64,000 bases of DNA from positions 434,001 through 498,000 of the forward strand of contig QNQO01000219.1 of NCBI GenBank assembly GCA_003290165.1, read 5' to 3'. A program made the translations under genes and the position numbers. The notes under the pieces were generated by a model that saw only the letters and a program-made list of their open reading frames with translations, made no database searches and was not told where the DNA came from. Origin of the DNA: Berberis thunbergii. Lineage: Eukaryota > Streptophyta > Magnoliopsida > Ranunculales > Berberidaceae. This document shows, piece by piece, positions 23,774 through 35,451 of this stretch (position 1 is the first letter of the stretch; each line of letters opens with the position of its first letter).

Positions 23774-25400
23774 TAGGGTTGGCAGTGGGGCGGATTTTCA
23801 CAGATATCCGCCCCACCCAATCCGTATGGGGCGGATTTGGATATGGCAGAATGGGTTTTCGGGTGGTTTTGGATATCCAAATAATATCCGTTGACTATTC
23901 GGGGCGGATACGATTTTATCCATATCCGCCCCGCAGGACCCGCGGATATCCGTTTATACTACTTAAATTACTATAATACCCTTATTCCTAAAGTAAATAT
24001 TAACTAAACCATTTAAAAAAAAAAAAACCTAAAACTAAAACCTAAGAAACCTGAAATCCGTTGACATTTCAGATCTTCTGATTTCTCTTTCACCTTGAGC
24101 CACAAAACGCACAGAAATAACTCAAAGAAATCAAATGAAATCTGCACCTCTCTGGAAACTCAACAAAGAAACTCACAGAGAAACAAGAAACTCAAAGAAG
24201 AACAAAGGAGACGCAGACTCTTCCACCTCTTGATCTCAAAAAAGAAAGAAGGACCGAAAGAAGAGGAACGAAATAAGAAGAAGAAGAACCGAAGATTGAA
24301 AGAAGAAGCTGAAGAAGAAGAAGTTCAGAGCAGAGAATAACTTTAGATTTCATCATTTCGGGCTGATTCCTCCCTCCTTCCAGGTAAGATCCTTCCTCTT
24401 CTTCGTTCAGATCTGCTCTTCGATTTTTTTTTTCTTTCGAACTAACATTTTTTTTTTTTTTCAGATTTGTTTGTTTCTTCTTATTTTTTGTTGATTTCGA
24501 ACTAACTGATTTCAGATCTTGTTTTGTAGGTTGTTCACTTGTTTGACAACAGTGTTGAGATCAGATCTTCCAACCACGAAGCAAGAAGAACCGATCTCTT
24601 CCACCTCTTGATCTCAAAGAAGAAAGAAGGAAGAAACTCAAAGAAGAAAGGACTGAAAGAAGAGGAACGAAAGAAGGAGAAGAAGAATCGAAGATTGAAA
24701 GAAGAAGCTGAAGAAGAAGTTCAGAGCAGAGAAGAACTTTAGATCTCATCATTTCGGGCTGATTCCTCCCTCCTTCCAGGTAAGATCCTTCCTCTTTTTT
24801 AGATCTCTTCTTCGTTCAGATCTGCTCTTCGATTTTTTTTTTTTTTTCGAACTAACTGATTTTTTTTTTTCAGATCTGCTCTTCGATTTTTTCGTTTCTT
24901 CTTTCAAATCTGTTTTTTTCTTCTTTTTTGTTGATTTCGAACTAAATGATTTCAGATCTTGTTTTGCAGGTTGTTCACTTGTTTGACAACAGTGTTGAGA
25001 TTAGATCTTCCAACCGCAAAGCAAGAAGAACTGATCTCTTCCACCTCCAAACAAACACACAAAGAAGGAGCTCAGATCAGATATCAGGATCAGAGATTAT
25101 TTTTTTTAGATCGAATTTTTTTTTCTTTTGTGATTTGTTGTTTTTTTTTGTAATAATTTTTGTATCAATGAATGATGTATCTTTTAGTGTAGACTGTAGA
25201 AGGAACTTTTACTGTGTTTTATGTATGAATGAAAATTTTTTTAACGAATATTGGGGCGGAGCGGATATCCGCCAATCCGTGCGGGGCGGAGGTGGTTTTT
25301 ATATAAATCTATAAACGGATTTGCGGGGCAGATTTGGGGATCCGTTATTTCTGACGGATCGGGGATGAATTTGTCCAAATCCGCCCCGTTGCCATCCCTA
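23774..25400. mobile_element. Non-autonomous hAT element with perfect 8-bp target duplication
   Basis: Left end TAGGGTTGGCAGTGGGGCGG. The right end, inverted, reads TAGGGATGGCAACGGGGCGG. The element is flanked by CTAAATCC on both sides (23766-23773 and 25401-25408), a perfect 8-bp duplication as in hAT elements. Length 1627 bp. No transposase is seen. The ends are rich in GGGGCGGATATCCG words. It inserted about 220 bp upstream of the LdpA-like start codon (23543), within the likely promoter region. The good duplication suggests it is younger than its relative at 10395. Confidence 0.88.
24095..25060 (+). repeat. Tandem exon-intron-like modules inside the hAT element
   Basis: Two similar modules follow each other. 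Each has an AGAAGAA-rich stretch, then TTTCGGGCTGATTCC, then CAG/GTAAGATCC (donors at 24384 and 24780), a pyrimidine-rich stretch and an acceptor TTTTG(T/C)AG/GTTGTTCAC (exon starts at 24530 and 24970). The implied introns are 146 and 190 bp. Purine-rich AGAAGAA tracts resemble exonic splicing enhancers. Open frames of 60-80 codons (Lys/Glu-rich) are probably by-products of composition. Confidence 0.7.
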
Positions 25401-25408
25401 CTAAATCC

Positions 25409-25909
25409 TAGCATTTTATTTCCTATTTTGAATTGATATATTCTTTTTTTCAATCATTTTCTTCATCTCTAAAATTAAGAGAATGCATAGAGCGTATTTA
25501 TTTTTGCTTCTAATCATAAAGCACAATTTTGAATGAGTTCTTAACAATAAGTAAAGTTTGGTAATATTGTTTGTTATTATTTATTAAGAAGTAAAATTTT
25601 AACTAGAGTAACCGCTTCTTAATGAATTCAGATTCTTATTTTGGCTCACTGAAGCTCATTCAGAAGTAAAAGAAACAACTCAGTCAGATTCTCATTCAGA
25701 ATTTAATAATTTATAACTCCAGTCAAACTCAAACTTCTAACTTCTTAATAAACACACGCTCGTCTTATTAATTTTGAATAATTTGTCAATCCAAGCAAGG
25801 ATTTGAGGCTTTAAACTTTTTTTGAAATGCAATGTGTTATTTGATACTTAAGTTAGACAATTTTGCATTTCGAAAATGTTGCTTTAAAAAGCACCAAATC
25901 ATTCAAATG
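25409..25909. other. AT-rich spacer between two mobile elements
   Basis: No gene, tRNA or clear repeat seen. Confidence 0.5.
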
Positions 25910-25914
25910 AGTAT

Positions 25915-28900
25915 TGTAACACCCCTACTTTTTCAATGACAATTAAAATTTATGCAACTAAAAAAAAAGTTTTAAAATCTTCTTTCGTTTGACAAGTTAT
26001 ATTTTTCGAAATTTGCTTAACTTTATTTTCTTCCGAATCTCAGGACGAGAATCTTCTGAGCTGTATATATTTTAATACCCGCCTAATTAAATAAATATAA
26101 AAATTTCTTGTTCTTTAATGTTGGGGTTACTGGCATATATTGTAATCTCAATTATTTGTAAAATGATTTTTTTTCCTGTTTGTCATTGCTAAATAGAATA
26201 AGGTGTGTGTGCGTTTAGCCAAAAATTTGTAAACCCTAATGTTGATGGGCTGTTACTCAATTGTATTTGGGCTTGGTTTTGGGCTTTTATTAAACTAATG
26301 ATTAGGGTTTTATTTTGTGAAGTTAAAAGGCGAGTGCCCTCAGAATTTTAGTGGGGACGATTAGCCACCCAACAATAAGAGAAAATTTCTCTCCTTATTC
26401 TTTTTCCTTTTTTCTTCTTCTTTTCTTCTCATCTCAAGACTTAGCCGCTGCCGCTCGAACTCTCTGATTGTGAGCGAAAGCGAGCACAGAGACGAGTTGT
26501 CGTCTTGGCGAAGTGATGAGGCGATCCTCATCAATCTCTAATGGTTGTTGGCTCTCGATGTCGGATGTATCGCGATGATGGGCTCTTTCAAAGCCACTCA
26601 AGATCAACAAGGACTGATTCCTTGGAATGGGAAGCCGGATGTATTAGTGGACAACTTCGATGGTTCTGCAAAGGAGATAGGGAGGCGTGAGGATGTTAGG
26701 TTGCTAGCGATGTGGTGGTGGTCTGGCGAGATGATTGTTGCGATGAGAGAAAGGTCTTGTGTGCCGAGGGCTCTGTGCTACTGACCTGTGAGTTTTCCAC
26801 TTTTCCTTTTCCTTCATCTCCTTCGTATTCAGTTCAATAATTTTGTTCACAAACTCAATCGATTTCATAGTTTTAAACTTTGGGTTCTACTCAATTCGAT
26901 CGTTTTAACGAGAAGCACATAAAAAGATTCAAGCTTGTTTAAGTTTGTAGTTTATTCTATGTGTTATGTGATCGTGTTTTCAATTCAAAGGATTGTTTTT
27001 TTTTTAAATCTAAGCTGCCCAAGGGTTTATTTTGAGTTTCATGAAGCTTATTAGATGTTAGTTTCAATAGGGCATTATTAGCAAGGTTTGAAATTTGGTG
27101 TTGGCAATGTCATTGTTTATATCTTAGCAAGGTTAATCTGTTTATAGTTGTGTAGTTGGACTGATTTTGGGTAGGTTTCTACAAGGTGAGTTTTCGCCTT
27201 TCTCGATCTAAATTTTGTTTGTATTTTCGAACCTCTAAATCTTGATTTGTGTACGTGTTTTCTTGATTATTGATTTAGTTGCAAACACCCCATTTCTTAG
27301 TTTTATGATTGAAATATGTTTTAGTTTGTAGGTTATTTGTTTGATTATTGATCTGTGAGAACTATTTGTTGTTTGGGCTTCCAGCTTAGCAAAATAGATA
27401 ATTTGGGGTTATAGTCTTGATGAATGAGTCTTTGTTTTTTATGTCGTGCGTATCCCAATCTGCTATATATATATATATTTTTTGGTTGATGAGTTTTTTT
27501 TTTTCCACAACACAACTTAGATTGGTCGATGGGTCAATGGCACAAATAAACCCATCTCAGTTTGTTTGCATTATGAAAGTGTGAACTGTAAATAAAACAT
27601 GACTTGATTCCAAAGGAACATTCCAGGATTTGCATATTTTTCAACATGAATACTTGCGAAATTCTATTTGTACTTCAGTTGTTAATGGGCAAGTGATTCA
27701 AGGAGGGGTCTGATCCCACAGCTAAGAATACTTTTCATGTCTCAATGAGATGGTAGGTTCAAATTCTAATGGAAGTAAGGGAATTGGGAAGCTTTGTAAC
27801 AGTCACTTGTGGAAGTATGCAATATGTCTGGTTGCATACATATTATTCCTCTTTGAATATGAATTTCATTTTTTTGCATGCTATTTGTTCTTGCATACTG
27901 AAAGAGTGGATAGTGAATGAAACTGTTATTTGTTTCTCCAATAGAATTGGTGAACATTGTGGTTGATTTGTTATGGTTGACAAAGCGTCACTACAAAAGA
28001 GTTTTGAGGATTTTTTTATGCTCTTTTCCACAACTCCGAAAAAAAAATGTGAAAAGAAAAGAAAATTTTGTATACAGACTTGCTTGTATACGTGTGATAT
28101 GATTTTGGGTATGTAGACTTGCTTGCATATCGGTGCACCGTTCCATGTGCGTTCGGTTGTACGTATAGATTTAGAAAGTGTTTGCCCTGGATCGAACATC
28201 GGGTGAGATGACATGTTCCTCAATGTGGCACCCCACTTGGAACATGTACGCTCCGAGTGGTTTCGAAGGCAAGGGAGGCACACTTGGGTGAGGTGTGTTC
28301 GACACAAGGAGGACAGTGCAATTGTGGAAAAGAAGCGAGATTTCTTTTTTGTGTATGTGCATGATTACCTTAAAGGAAAAAACTAAATGCTCATTCAACC
28401 ATTGAATGAGAATTACATGTTTTCCTAAAGGTAGAAAATGTGTTTTGTTAATATTTCAATAATAGTCTAATATGACTATGAATTGTATCATTGTTTGAAA
28501 ATAAATTACATTTGTGAGGACTGATAACTTAGAAATATTATCCGGTTGCTTATAACATTTTCATGCAGGATGACAAGTCTACTCATATTTCTGCAAGTCA
28601 GACTTGCCACAATCAATTGCTATAGTTAAGATGAGAACACCTTCGCCTCATTGAGGAACTACCTGATGTGTGGTTGTTTATTGTATTTTGTTTATTTTGA
28701 TGTTGTCATGTGCGGATTTATTGATTTTGGGATGAAGATTTCTCACACCAGCTTTATTGTTGACCCAAGTGAACTTTTGCTTTTTGAGTACATTCCTTTG
28801 GGAATGTAGCCGATTAGCCTTTCAGGTTTAGAGACTTTTGAGCAGCGTTACTGGAGTTCCATTAGTGGAGCTAGCAACGTCAGAGTCTCTTCGGGTTAGA

Positions 28901-29053
28901 GTTTTATTTGTTTCAGTAATTTAATCATGTTTTAGTTGTTGCTGCTATTTGTTTCTGTTGTTATTAAATTTTCACATCCCGAGTTTTGGGGGAAACGGAT
29001 AATCCTACGTGAATTGTAGGATTTTCATTTTCTTCAAAAATCGGGGCGTGACA
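25915..29053. mobile_element. LTR-like element (possible solo LTR or non-autonomous retroelement)
   Basis: Starts TGTAACACCCC and ends GGGGCGTGACA, that is TG...CA with imperfect inverse termini. It is flanked by AGTAT on both sides (25910-25914 and 29054-29058), a 5-bp duplication as made by retroviral-type integrases. The 3.1 kb between shows no gag or pol and no second LTR. An unrecognised open frame of 79 codons lies at 26545-26784 after a pyrimidine-rich stretch. A long solo LTR is the simplest reading. A large non-autonomous (LARD-type) element with diverged LTRs is the alternative. Confidence 0.55.
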
Positions 29054-29058
29054 AGTAT

Positions 29059-30807
29059 ATACTCAAAAGTGGTATCATATTGCTTCATAGCTTTTGACAG
29101 AAACGCACAAGGTAGCTTTTTGAGTTACAACATTACAACATGGAATCCTAAATGATATCGAAAATTTATGTTTAAGGGGAAAAAGGAATAAAACAATAAG
29201 TTCTAGGAATAAAAAGCTAGAATTTATTTTTAACGTGCAAAAGAATTCATATTTTCATAAATAAAAAATAACTTGTTAAGTTTAGACAAAACTTGGTAAG
29301 TTTAGACAATCACCATAATCCAAACTAGATAAAACTCATACTTTTAACTCGTTATGGCAGGTCAACTTGATAAAATCCTAATTTTAACTCATTCTAGTTT
29401 TCCTTTAATGAAAAAAAGGTGATTATCGATTAGTAAATATTAATAACACTTAAAACCTATGGAGCCATTTTTCAGAAGATTAGTATGTATTGTTTTCAAG
29501 TGTGTTTTCAAGCTAAAATTTAGTCTTTTCATTAGTAGTATGGTATATTTCATCTGATAATCAATCAAAACACCAGTAAGTATATTTGTATACTATTCTT
29601 GGGTTTGCTCCAATATTTTCTTAAAACGATACAGAATTAACCATCTACTTTTTTTCCCTCTCATTATAGGAATAACTAAACATTATTTTTGTTATATTTA
29701 TTTTTGGGGGGTTTGGAGGGGGGAGACGGGAGGTCATTTATATTTTGAAATCATTAGAAACGAATGACATAATTTGTCATAGTAAGTAAATGCATAGTTT
29801 AATTAATGTTATGATTTTTAGTTTAGCAAATAAATCGAACAAAATAACAATGACAGCTTTTGGTGCTTGTTCAAATGGGTCATATTTATCTTCCAAATAA
29901 TTTTCTTTACTTCATTTTATATCAGATTGAAAGAAGCGGCAAAATACATGTCATCTACAGATAACAACCACAACTTGGTTATGCCCTGTTTATATTTGTG
30001 GCATAATTTTTCTATGTGCAATTTTTTTTTTTTTGTTTTTTTTTGTTTTCTGAAGTTCTAACTTAGAGACGACTCAAACCCAAAATTAACCATAAATATC
30101 TCGCCAACAAATTCAAAGTTCATATTTTCAGACCAACTCCAGCTAGAATTTGTTTCTGGATATAAATGGTACAAGAAGTAGGGTACTTGGCAAGTATCAA
30201 GTACTTTGAGCACCACTTCACTTAACATTTGGTAGTGTTTGATGTAGGCTCCTATTTTGGCCCGTAGGTTGGGTTTCTTCTGGCCCAAACAAAATCGCCC
30301 CGACAACATAAAGTACTAAGAACATCTCCATCGCTTTTCCCAATCTCCTCCTCCAATTTCATTAAAAAATTTAATGTTTTTTGAAAAAAATCTACTCAGC
30401 CCGGTCCTTGTGCCTAGTTAGTGCTTGAATGGTAGTGACAGGTAGAATTGACACTCACGTATTGGACACTCTCCTCAAAAACTAATCAGTACTCTCTCCC
30501 CTGACTACATAGAAATGTTCGTTCTTTTGACATGCATAAAAAATGTAAACACACCCCTAACTTTAACTTTTACAATAAGCCTATAAACACCATTTTTGGC
30601 AGAACAAAGAACTTGGAACTCTATCTTGTCAAGGTTATAGGGGTTACATCTTTCGTGAGATATGCATATCAGCATAAATATACCACTTTGTTGGACTAGT
30701 ACATCAAGATAGAAACTTTGTACCCTCGATGCAACTCTATTAGTGACTAAAGTTAGTGCATATAGAACTACAACAACATTATTGGCAAAAATACACTTTT
30801 GCATCCT
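29059..30807. other. AT-rich intergenic DNA
   Basis: No supported gene. Near 30319-30340 AAGAACATCTCCATCGC resembles sequence often found at plant MITE ends. Minus-strand open frames at 30058-30309 and 30505-30804 match nothing I recognise. Confidence 0.45.
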
Positions 30808-30816
30808 TATTTAAAC

Positions 30817-31322
30817 GTATAAATCTAGCTGGCCCGTGGTCATAGCCCGTCCCATGGGACGGACCCTCCCAGGCACGTGCCTTTGGGAGGGCGTCTCGCA
30901 CGTGATTCATTGTTTTGGAGGGAATTTCAGCAGCGAATTTTTATCCCCAATTTCGATTTTGCTTTTGATTTTTGGCTCCATCTTCTCCCTCCCCATCGAA
31001 GAAGAAGCTTCATCCTCCCTCCCCATCGTCGACTCCACCGAGAGAAGCATCGTGAGAAGAAGCTTGGTTTTGGTTTTTGGCTCCATCGCATCCTCCCTCC
31101 CCATCGAAGAAGAAAACCGATTAGCGATTTCGAAGCTTCGTTTTGGTTTCTGGCTCCATCGCACGAAGAAACCAGATAAGGTAAGTGCCTCTCTCATTCT
31201 TCTTCTTGATTTCTTCTTATGGGGTTTTAGATCTAGATCTAGGGTTCCTGACAAACTTTTTTTTTTGTATGTGGGTTTTTAGATCTAGGGTTTCAGGGGT
31301 TTTCTTGTTTTGCTGAAATGTT
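30817..31322 (+). repeat. Left terminal inverted repeat of the Pack-MULE
   Basis: Contains the palindrome CCGTCCCATGGGACGG, two G-box cores CACGTG (30874-30879 and 30899-30904), several copies of a GAAGAAGCTT/CCCTCCCCATCG motif, and a donor-like site (GATAAG/GTAAGTGCC) near 31180. It matches the right repeat in inverse with few differences, mainly in the length of a T run. Confidence 0.88.
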
Positions 31323-31467
31323 TGATCGGTTTTGAAGTTAACCCAAGAAACAAAAACAGGAAAAGTGAATCAGAAAAAATACCCCTTCATTGTTTCAACA
31401 GTAAGAAATCCTTCTTCTACTTCTGATTAAACTGTGATTGTAATCTCGTCTTCATGTATGTTTTCAG

Positions 31468-32987
31468 TTCTCTTGGTCCAAACCTGGCAAAGACTACTTA
31501 CATGTGGGAGATAACCTTTGCAGCCTTCGGCTTGGTTTTATTTTCACTTGTCATTGGCAATATGCAGGTTGTTATTCATAAGTTATCTGTCTATGTACTT
31601 CACCATTATTTGAACTGCAGAAGACTAGTGTGCCACATTCTAACATATAATTATGGTACCACATAAAATCTTTGATTCACTTGAAAACGGTTTGTATCCA
31701 GTTGATATGATTTTTATCACGAAATGCCTAAGTGGAGGATTCAATTGTCTAAAAAGAACTAATATATATGTATTTGAAACGATAATATGTATCCAAAAAA
31801 AAAAAAATCTCTATGGATTTTTTGTATTGGTCTTTAATAGGATTTAATCTAGTGTCAGTAGGTGTCCTTGTCCTTGTAACATGCATGCAAGCTGAATACT
31901 GTGACTTTTGCTATTGCAAGCATTTATGCAGTCTCACATTGTTGGACTAGATGAGACTTATAGAATTAAAAGGCGAGACATAGAGGAATGAATGTCTCAC
32001 CGAGTGCTCCCTGACAATCTGAAAAAATGGATTAGGCGTTACGAACAGTACAAATGGCAAGAAACTAAAGGAGTTGATGAAGACAGTTTTCTTCGTAATC
32101 TTCCCAAGGATCTCAGGTTGGACATCAAGCACCATATGTGCTTGAATCTACTGATGAGAGTGAGTGCTTTGTTAAGTTTATTATGTACATATTGACCCTT
32201 CCATTTTTTATGGAGATTTTGCTTAAGATGACATCGTTAGACAATTTCTTACAATCCCTTGATAATTTTCAAATATTTGGCATAGTTTCCTTACTGATCA
32301 TAGTTTGTTTAGGTACCAATGTTAGGAAAAATGGACAAAGACTGTTGGATACAATGTGTGTTCGCCTCAAAACAGTACTCTACACCAAACAAGGCTACAT
32401 AGTCCGTGAAGGAGAGCCAGTTGATGAGATGATCTTCATCATGTGAGGAAAGCTATTGACATGTTGACACCAACAATCTTGACTACCTCAAGGATGGGGA
32501 CTTCTGTGGAGAATAGCTCCTCACATGGGTCCTTAATCCCTGCCGCCGCCCTTCCTCAAATCTGCCCAAATCAACCTGAACAGTAATGGCTTTGACAGAG
32601 GTTGAAGGCTTCGCTCTAGTGTCTGATGACTAAAAGTTGGTAGCTTCTCAATTCAGAAGACTTCATAGCAAGCAACTATGACACACTTTCAGATTCTACT
32701 CGCAACACTGGAGGACATGGGCAGTTTGTTTCATACAAGTTGTGTGGCATCAATACTCTAAGAGGAAGCTGGAAGAGTCTCTATCTGAGAATGAGAACGG
32801 CTTGCAGGAACCAATGGTTGAGGGAAGTGAAATCCATACAAGCCTAGGTGCCACCATTTATGCTTCACGATCTGCTACTAATGTCCTGCATTCTGTACAG
32901 CACAACGGCTTACGTAGGGGTGTGTTGCTGGAGAGATTACCTTCAATGTTGCCTCAGAAACCAGCTGAGCCTGACTTTTTCCACTGA
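31468..32987 (+). pseudogene. Cyclic-nucleotide-gated ion channel (CNGC), captured C-terminal exons
   Basis: Three exon pieces with intact splice borders. 31468-31567 covers the pore-to-S6 end (NLAKTTYMWEITFAA and GLVLFSLVIGNMQ, with a few residues missing between). 31932-32159 is the C-linker (IKRRDIEE, stop, MSHRVLPDNLKKWIRRYEQY, KGVDEDSFLRNLPKDLR). 32313-32987 is the cyclic-nucleotide-binding domain and tail (GYIVREGEPVDEMIFIM, HTFRFYSQHWRTW, LGATIYASRSATN, LQKPAEPDF). Defects include TGA for Trp at 31989-31991, a frameshift just after 32337, and TGA for Arg at 32444-32446, with more further on. Full plant CNGCs have about 700 residues, and the voltage-sensor part is absent. It resembles group I CNGCs. 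It lies inside the Pack-MULE and cannot make a channel. Confidence 0.92.
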
Positions 32988-33284
32988 AGATCATTAGTGA
33001 AGTAATAGCATTTCCATGTTGTATGAAAAAATTTCTTACACACTGCATTTGAGATTTAAGATTCTGTAGCCTTTTTTGTTGTTTGGCCATAAGCTTTGAT
33101 GATGAATGAACCAAGTGTTGAGTGGCTTTTTTGGTGTTGAGTGGTCAATTTTTGTGTGTTCTTAAAAGCTTCTTAGTTTCTTTGTCTGATATTTCTGACA
33201 GAGACTTGTGTTTTTTCATGTTTTTTGTTTCGGAACCCTCAAGACTTATGCCTGTGGACACAGACTTGTATCAGTTTCTCGCCA

Positions 33285-33396
33285 CCAGTTGCCATAACTC
33301 ATTTGGAATCTCTTTCTCATTGACAACTTTCATGTTTTTACCAGTTGCCATAACTCATTTGGAATCTCTTTCTCATTGACAACTTTCATGTTTTTT
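33285..33396. repeat. 56-bp tandem duplication inside the Pack-MULE
   Basis: The unit starting CCAGTTGCCATAACTCATTT is present twice in a row (starts 33285 and 33341) and nearly identical, so the duplication is recent. Confidence 0.85.
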
Positions 33397-33399
33397 TCC

Positions 33400-34910
33400 T
33401 AATAACATTACACTGTCAACTGATTTTAAGATTATATGTTGGATGAATTGGTGGATATCTTTACAGTGAAGTTTGAATCAGCATTAGAGCTCTGTTTCTA
33501 CACATAAATCCATCAGATATCAAGCATAAATAAGCTGAATTCCGTTCCAGATTACGAAGAAGTGTAGCTAAATACATGACATCCAGAGTTCGATTTTTGT
33601 CGATATCCTTGTGTTTGTATTCATTCACACACCAAACAAAAATTCAATCTAGTGTACTGCAAAACCAAATCTAGTGTTTGTATTCATTCACACACCAAAT
33701 ATGGTTGGAATCCATGTTAAATGCTAAAAAACAGTACTGGCATTGATACTACAACCTGAATAAGTTTCAATCTAGTGTACTACAAAACCAAATCCCATGC
33801 TAAAGAAACATTCATTTTCCAACAGGCCGTCCATATCAGCTTGCATCTTCACCAGCAAGGACCGTCCATATCAGCTTCATATATACCAAATCCAACAACA
33901 GTGGTAACAACACCATGCATCAGCATCCAAACCAACAGGGCGATCACTAGCAACAGGCAAAGACATTAATCAGAATATAATCAAATCGATCAATGCAAGT
34001 AAAAGTTTCTAAAACTTCTCAAGCTGGTTGCAAAATTAGTTGCAGGCAAGATTGCTTATTGAGAAGCCAAACAATGCAGCTATGAGCAAAGACTTTGAGA
34101 ACTTTCACATTTTGTCATCTCAGCTCTAAGTTCTAACTGACAACAACAAAAAGATTGCATTTAACAAGGGTGTTCGGGCCATATTGGAAAAATGTGGACA
34201 CACATCTCTCTTGCATGAAACACATATTTGATTTTATGGATTTCAGTTCTCTAGCTAGTGAGGCTGCTTTGGTTGCCATGGAAATTGCAAGATGTGAAAT
34301 ACATTGAAAAGTTGTTAGTTTCCAAATTTTGGCTTTCTTCATTTTGGTTACTAAGAAGAGAAGAAAAACAAACAATTAAACCTACAATTTTGGCTTTCTT
34401 CATCTTTCCATTCCTGAAGTTTACTTCTTCATCCTTCTCAACTTCTCCTTGACCATCAGATGGTTCAGTGAGATCTATTTTCCTCTTCTTCTCATTTTTT
34501 ATTCTCTTCTTCTTTGTCACATTCAGATGTCTCAGGATCATTGTACATCAAAGAAGGTTTAGCCAACTCTTTTGCTCCCTGGGTAAAAGCAGCAATAATG
34601 TAAGTTCAAATGCATATATAAATCGGCAACCAAAATGCAAATCAGATTCAGAATCCGTTGATATCACTGAATAAAAATTACTCATTTTATGTAAATCCCA
34701 AGTTCAGGTTATTATTAACTTCATTTTGTTGCACTCAACTAGTACAGTTAGAACCAAGAAAGTGCGGTGCACTGGTGCCTAATGAGATTATGGCAACATT
34801 AACTTGACTCTTTCAGTTGTGAACAAGTAAAATTTGATCAAGTTTAGTACATATCCTATAGATTTTCTTGCCCTTTCTATGTGATTTCTTCTTCTTGATT
34901 TCTTCTTACA
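33400..34910. other. Pack-MULE interior without recognised gene
   Basis: Around 33610-33790 the words TGTATTCATTCACACACCAAA and CAATCTAGTGTACT occur twice. On the minus strand 34575-34400 reads through an acceptor into GAKELAKPSLMYNDPE, then frames with Lys/Glu-rich runs (EKKRKIDLTEPSDGQGE). This looks like a decayed exon of a second captured gene, but I cannot name the family. Confidence 0.4.
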
Positions 34911-35451
34911 TACAAAAACATTTCAGCAAAACATTTCAGCAAAACAAGAAAACCCCTAAAACCCTAGATCTAAAAACCCACATACAAAAAAAAAAAAAAA
35001 AAAAAAAAAGTTTGTCAGGAACCCTAGATCTAGATCTAGAACCCCACAAGAAGAAGAATGAGAGAGGCACTTACCTTCTCTGGTTTCTTCGTGCGATGGA
35101 GCCAAAAACCAAAACAAAGCTTCGAAATTGCTAATCGGTTTTCTTCTTCGATGGGGAGGGAGGATGCGATGGAGCCAAAAACCAAAACCAAGCTTCTTCT
35201 CACGATGGTTCTCTCGGTGGAGTCGACGATGGGGAGGGAGGATGAAGCTTCTTCTTCGATGGGGAAGGAGAAGATGGAGCCAAAAATCAAAAGCAAAATT
35301 GAAATTGGGGATAAAAATTCGCTGCTGAAACTCTCTGCTGAAATTCCCTCCAAAACAATGAATCACGTGCGAGATGCCCTCCCAAAGGCACGTGCCTGGG
35401 AGGGTCCGTCCCATGGGACGGGCTATGACCACGGGCCAGCTAGATTTGTTC
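34911..35451 (-). repeat. Right terminal inverted repeat of the Pack-MULE
   Basis: Inverse copy of 30817-31322. It carries a much longer A run (about 34986-35009) than the left copy and G-box cores at 35364-35369 and 35389-35394. An open frame of 245 codons (35058-35795) crosses from this repeat into flanking DNA and is not a gene. Confidence 0.88.

Larger units (their letters stand above)
30817..35451. mobile_element. Pack-MULE (Mutator-like element) carrying CNGC gene fragments
   Basis: Inverted repeats of about 0.5 kb (30817-31322 and 34911-35451) bound the element. The outermost bases differ slightly, then AAATCTAGCTGGCCCGTGG is shared. Both sides are flanked by TATTTAAAC (30808-30816 and 35452-35460), a perfect 9-bp duplication typical of Mutator. 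No transposase is present. The inside carries the last exons of a cyclic-nucleotide-gated channel gene with their introns, so genomic DNA rather than cDNA was captured. The element ends 479 bp before the ATG of the plastid transporter gene. Confidence 0.9.

Noticed and set aside
28160..28330. tRNA-like stretch with TGGATCGAACATCGG
   Set aside because: No cloverleaf could be formed and no acceptor stem pairs.
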